Of a stretch of DNA of 55,011 nt, positions 53,566-55,011 are shown in pieces. A program made the position numbers and the translations under genes. This DNA is from Pseudodesulfovibrio sp. (GTDB lineage Bacteria > Desulfobacterota > Desulfovibrionia > Desulfovibrionales > Desulfovibrionaceae). The first letter of the stretch is position 1. Every line of letters starts with the position of its first letter. The notes under the pieces were generated by a model that saw only the letters and a list, made by a program, of their open reading frames with translations, had not been told where the DNA came from and did no database searches. The DNA lies in the NCBI RefSeq assembly GCF_028692895.1, contig NZ_JAQUWN010000023.1:1-55011 (forward strand). Reading direction: 5' to 3'.

Positions 53566-54426
53566 ATGCGCCGGCTTCTCCCCTGCCTGCTTCTGGCCAT
53601 CCTCTCGCTCTTCCCTCTCCAGGCCGGGGCGAAGCAGCCGGTGTTGACTCTCCTCTATTCGGCCAACACCTACGGCGTCATCAAGCCCTGCCCCTCTTGA
53701 GGCGGGCGTACTCTCGGCGGCGTGGCCCGGCGGGCCACGTATCTTTTCGACGTTTACAAGACGGACTCCCAGCGCCTGCTCCTCGCAGGCGCCTGGGAGT
53801 TTCTCCATCCCGATGAGGCTCCGCCAGCCCCGGCGGCGACAAAGGCCCTTGCAAAGGCGTTTGATTTGATGAAATATGATCTCGGTCTGCTGACCGAGGA
53901 CGAGGCCAAGGCCCTGGCCCGGGCGGAAGCATCCCCCGGACCGGGCTTCAAGACGGCGCGCGAGGAGCCGGTCACCCTGGTGACCACCTCCGGAGGCGAT
54001 GTGGTGGCCTTTCTCCGCCTGCCCCCGCTCAGGGCCGGGCAGGAATCCCCGCCCGAGGACCTGGTCGAGAAGCTCTCCCGGACCATCCGGGCGGAGCGCA
54101 AGAACGCCCGTCTCGTCGTCGCCCTCTCCGACTGGGGATGGACGGCCGAGCGGGAATACCTGGCGCAACATGCGGACGCCGTGCCCGACATCCTGCTGGG
54201 CAGCGGCTGGGGCTCCGGAGTGGACGGACGGCTCGAATCCGACATGCGCTGCCTGTGGGTCCGCCCCTACGACAGGGGACGGACGCTGAGCGAGGTCCGG
54301 CTCTTCGCCTGGCCCGACCGCTCCGGGAAATCCGCCTGGAAATCCAAGGACGCGGCCACCACGGCGTCCCTGCCGCTCGGCGATCAATACGTTGACAATC
54401 CGGATGTGAGCGCGCTTTTCAGATAG
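53566..54426 (+). CDS. Putative selenoprotein, UshA/metallophosphoesterase-like (in-frame UGA = Sec45)
   Basis: A 286-residue exported protein if UGA at 53698-53700 is decoded as selenocysteine. It starts [12 protein letters not shown]... with a signal peptide to about residue 22, then '[16 protein letters not shown]', UGA, '[18 protein letters not shown]'. The frame, composition and family motif continue unbroken across the UGA. In related 5'-nucleotidase-like proteins this spot reads PCxC...GGLARRA (from memory), so Sec would replace Cys in a CxxU motif. A hairpin at 53721-53739 could be the SECIS. A nonsense mutation is the alternative. Downstream it lacks clear catalytic motifs I can name. 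Confidence 0.7.
53721..53739 (+). promoter_or_regulatory. Candidate bacterial SECIS hairpin
   Basis: CGTGGCCC (53721-53728) and GGGCCACG (53732-53739) form eight pairs around a GGC tip. The stem begins 20 bases after the UGA and the G-rich loop lies about 29 bases after it, within the range seen for bacterial SECIS elements. Confidence 0.55.
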
Positions 54427-54469
54427 CGGCCCGCGCCGGTCAATTCCAACACTGCAAGGGGAGAAGACC

Positions 54470-55011
54470 ATGCAACTTCGAGGAGCTATCACCGCCCTCT
54501 CGACGCCGTTCAAGGACGGTCAGGTGGATGAAGCCACCTACCGCGACTTCATTGAATGGCAGATCGAGCAGGGCATCGACGGCCTGGTGCCCTGCGGCAC
54601 CACCGGCGAAGCCGCGACCATGAGCCACGAGGAACAGGGCCGCATCATCAAGATCTGCGTCGACCAGGTCAAAGGCCGTGTCCCGGTCGTGGCCGGCGCG
54701 GGCTCCAACAGCACCCGCGAGGCCATCGAGCTGACCAAGATGGCCAAGGCGGCCGGGGCCGACGCCGCGCTCCAGATCACGCCCTACTACAACAAACCCA
54801 CGCCGCAGGGTCTGGTGGAGCACTTCAAGGCCATCGCCGCCGAAGCCTCCATGCCCTTCGTCATCTACAACGTGCCGGGCCGCACCGGGCTCAACCTGCT
54901 GCCCGCGCACCTCAAGATGATCGTGGACCCGTGCCCGAGGCCTTCGCCGTCAAAGAAGCCACCGGCAACCTGAACCAGTGCGCCCAGGTCATCGAGCTGT
55001 GCGGCAAGGAT
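54470..55011 (+). CDS. dapA: 4-hydroxy-tetrahydrodipicolinate synthase, frameshifted and cut by window end
   Basis: The start of DapA ([14 protein letters not shown]...), with '[19 protein letters not shown]' (about residues 38-56), '[15 protein letters not shown]' and '[16 protein letters not shown]', then '[13 protein letters not shown]'. After Asp at codon 153 (54926-54928) the frame breaks: one base is missing near 54929-54930. The downstream frame from 54931 reads [16 protein letters not shown], containing the catalytic-lysine KEATG motif. In frame 0 translation stops at 54973. Either a sequence error or a real mutation. The rest lies beyond the window. DapA makes the first committed intermediate of lysine and diaminopimelate. 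Confidence 0.85.

Noticed and set aside
53566..53700. Short 44-codon protein ending at the UGA as the real gene
   Set aside because: The frame continues for 241 codons with the matching half of a known motif and no frameshift, so read-through is the simpler reading.

Overview
The window is a GC-rich chromosomal segment that looks like a Desulfovibrionaceae-type sulfate reducer (inference from gene content; no rRNA or other phylogenetic marker was compared). Pointers are an adenylate kinase with the Cys/His/Cys/Cys metal site described for sulfate-reducer enzymes, a split archaeal-type glutamate synthase with its own ferredoxin, a siroheme/HemX/HemA cluster, a PxxKW cysteine-rich protein, flagellar FliM, and a probable selenoprotein. 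Nearly all of it is housekeeping sequence in tight operons. I saw no prophage, insertion sequence, CRISPR array or tRNA/rRNA gene.

Layout. 27-2548 (-): two glycosyltransferases. 2650-6853 (+): tetrapyrrole entry (CysG-N, HemX/CcsA-like, HemA), a small unknown and TilS; then adk (6948-7613). 7614-8552: a gene-poor stretch with one possible small ORF, a heavily folded candidate RNA on the minus strand, and a perfect 16-bp inverted repeat. 8553-11708 (-): yajC-secD-secF. 11822-16981 (-): a five-gene split glutamate synthase operon whose leader carries a terminator. 17318-19261 (+): an apparent phenylalanine attenuator (leader peptide, antiterminator, terminator) in front of a small accessory membrane protein and a sodium:solute symporter. 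19396-26661 (+): dut-argD, a small unknown, prmA, a MagIII-like glycosylase, and the envC/ctpA/yibQ envelope trio. 27029-32247 (+): fliM, a TrpXYZ-type ABC transporter, and ndk-proC. 32301-41517 (-): cbiB, an expanded macromolecular-synthesis operon (rpsU-yqeY-mutS2-dnaG-rpoD), HU with a 56-residue membrane protein, and rsmA. 41633-55011 (+): apt-mtnP-mtaD salvage, PxxKW protein, M20 peptidase, mnmG, corC-lnt, prfB with its programmed frameshift, a diguanylate cyclase, a MinD-like ATPase, an HU/IHF protein, a gene with an in-frame UGA that reads best as a selenoprotein, and the start of dapA, which is frameshifted.

The two strongest candidates for something undescribed are: (1) the Phe-codon attenuator at 17318-17467 controlling a symporter, where the alternative RNA pairings can be written out base by base; and (2) the CxxU gene at 53566-54426, with an in-frame UGA followed by a SECIS-like hairpin. 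Next are the structured RNA at 7799-8092 and the dapA frameshift just before its catalytic-lysine motif.
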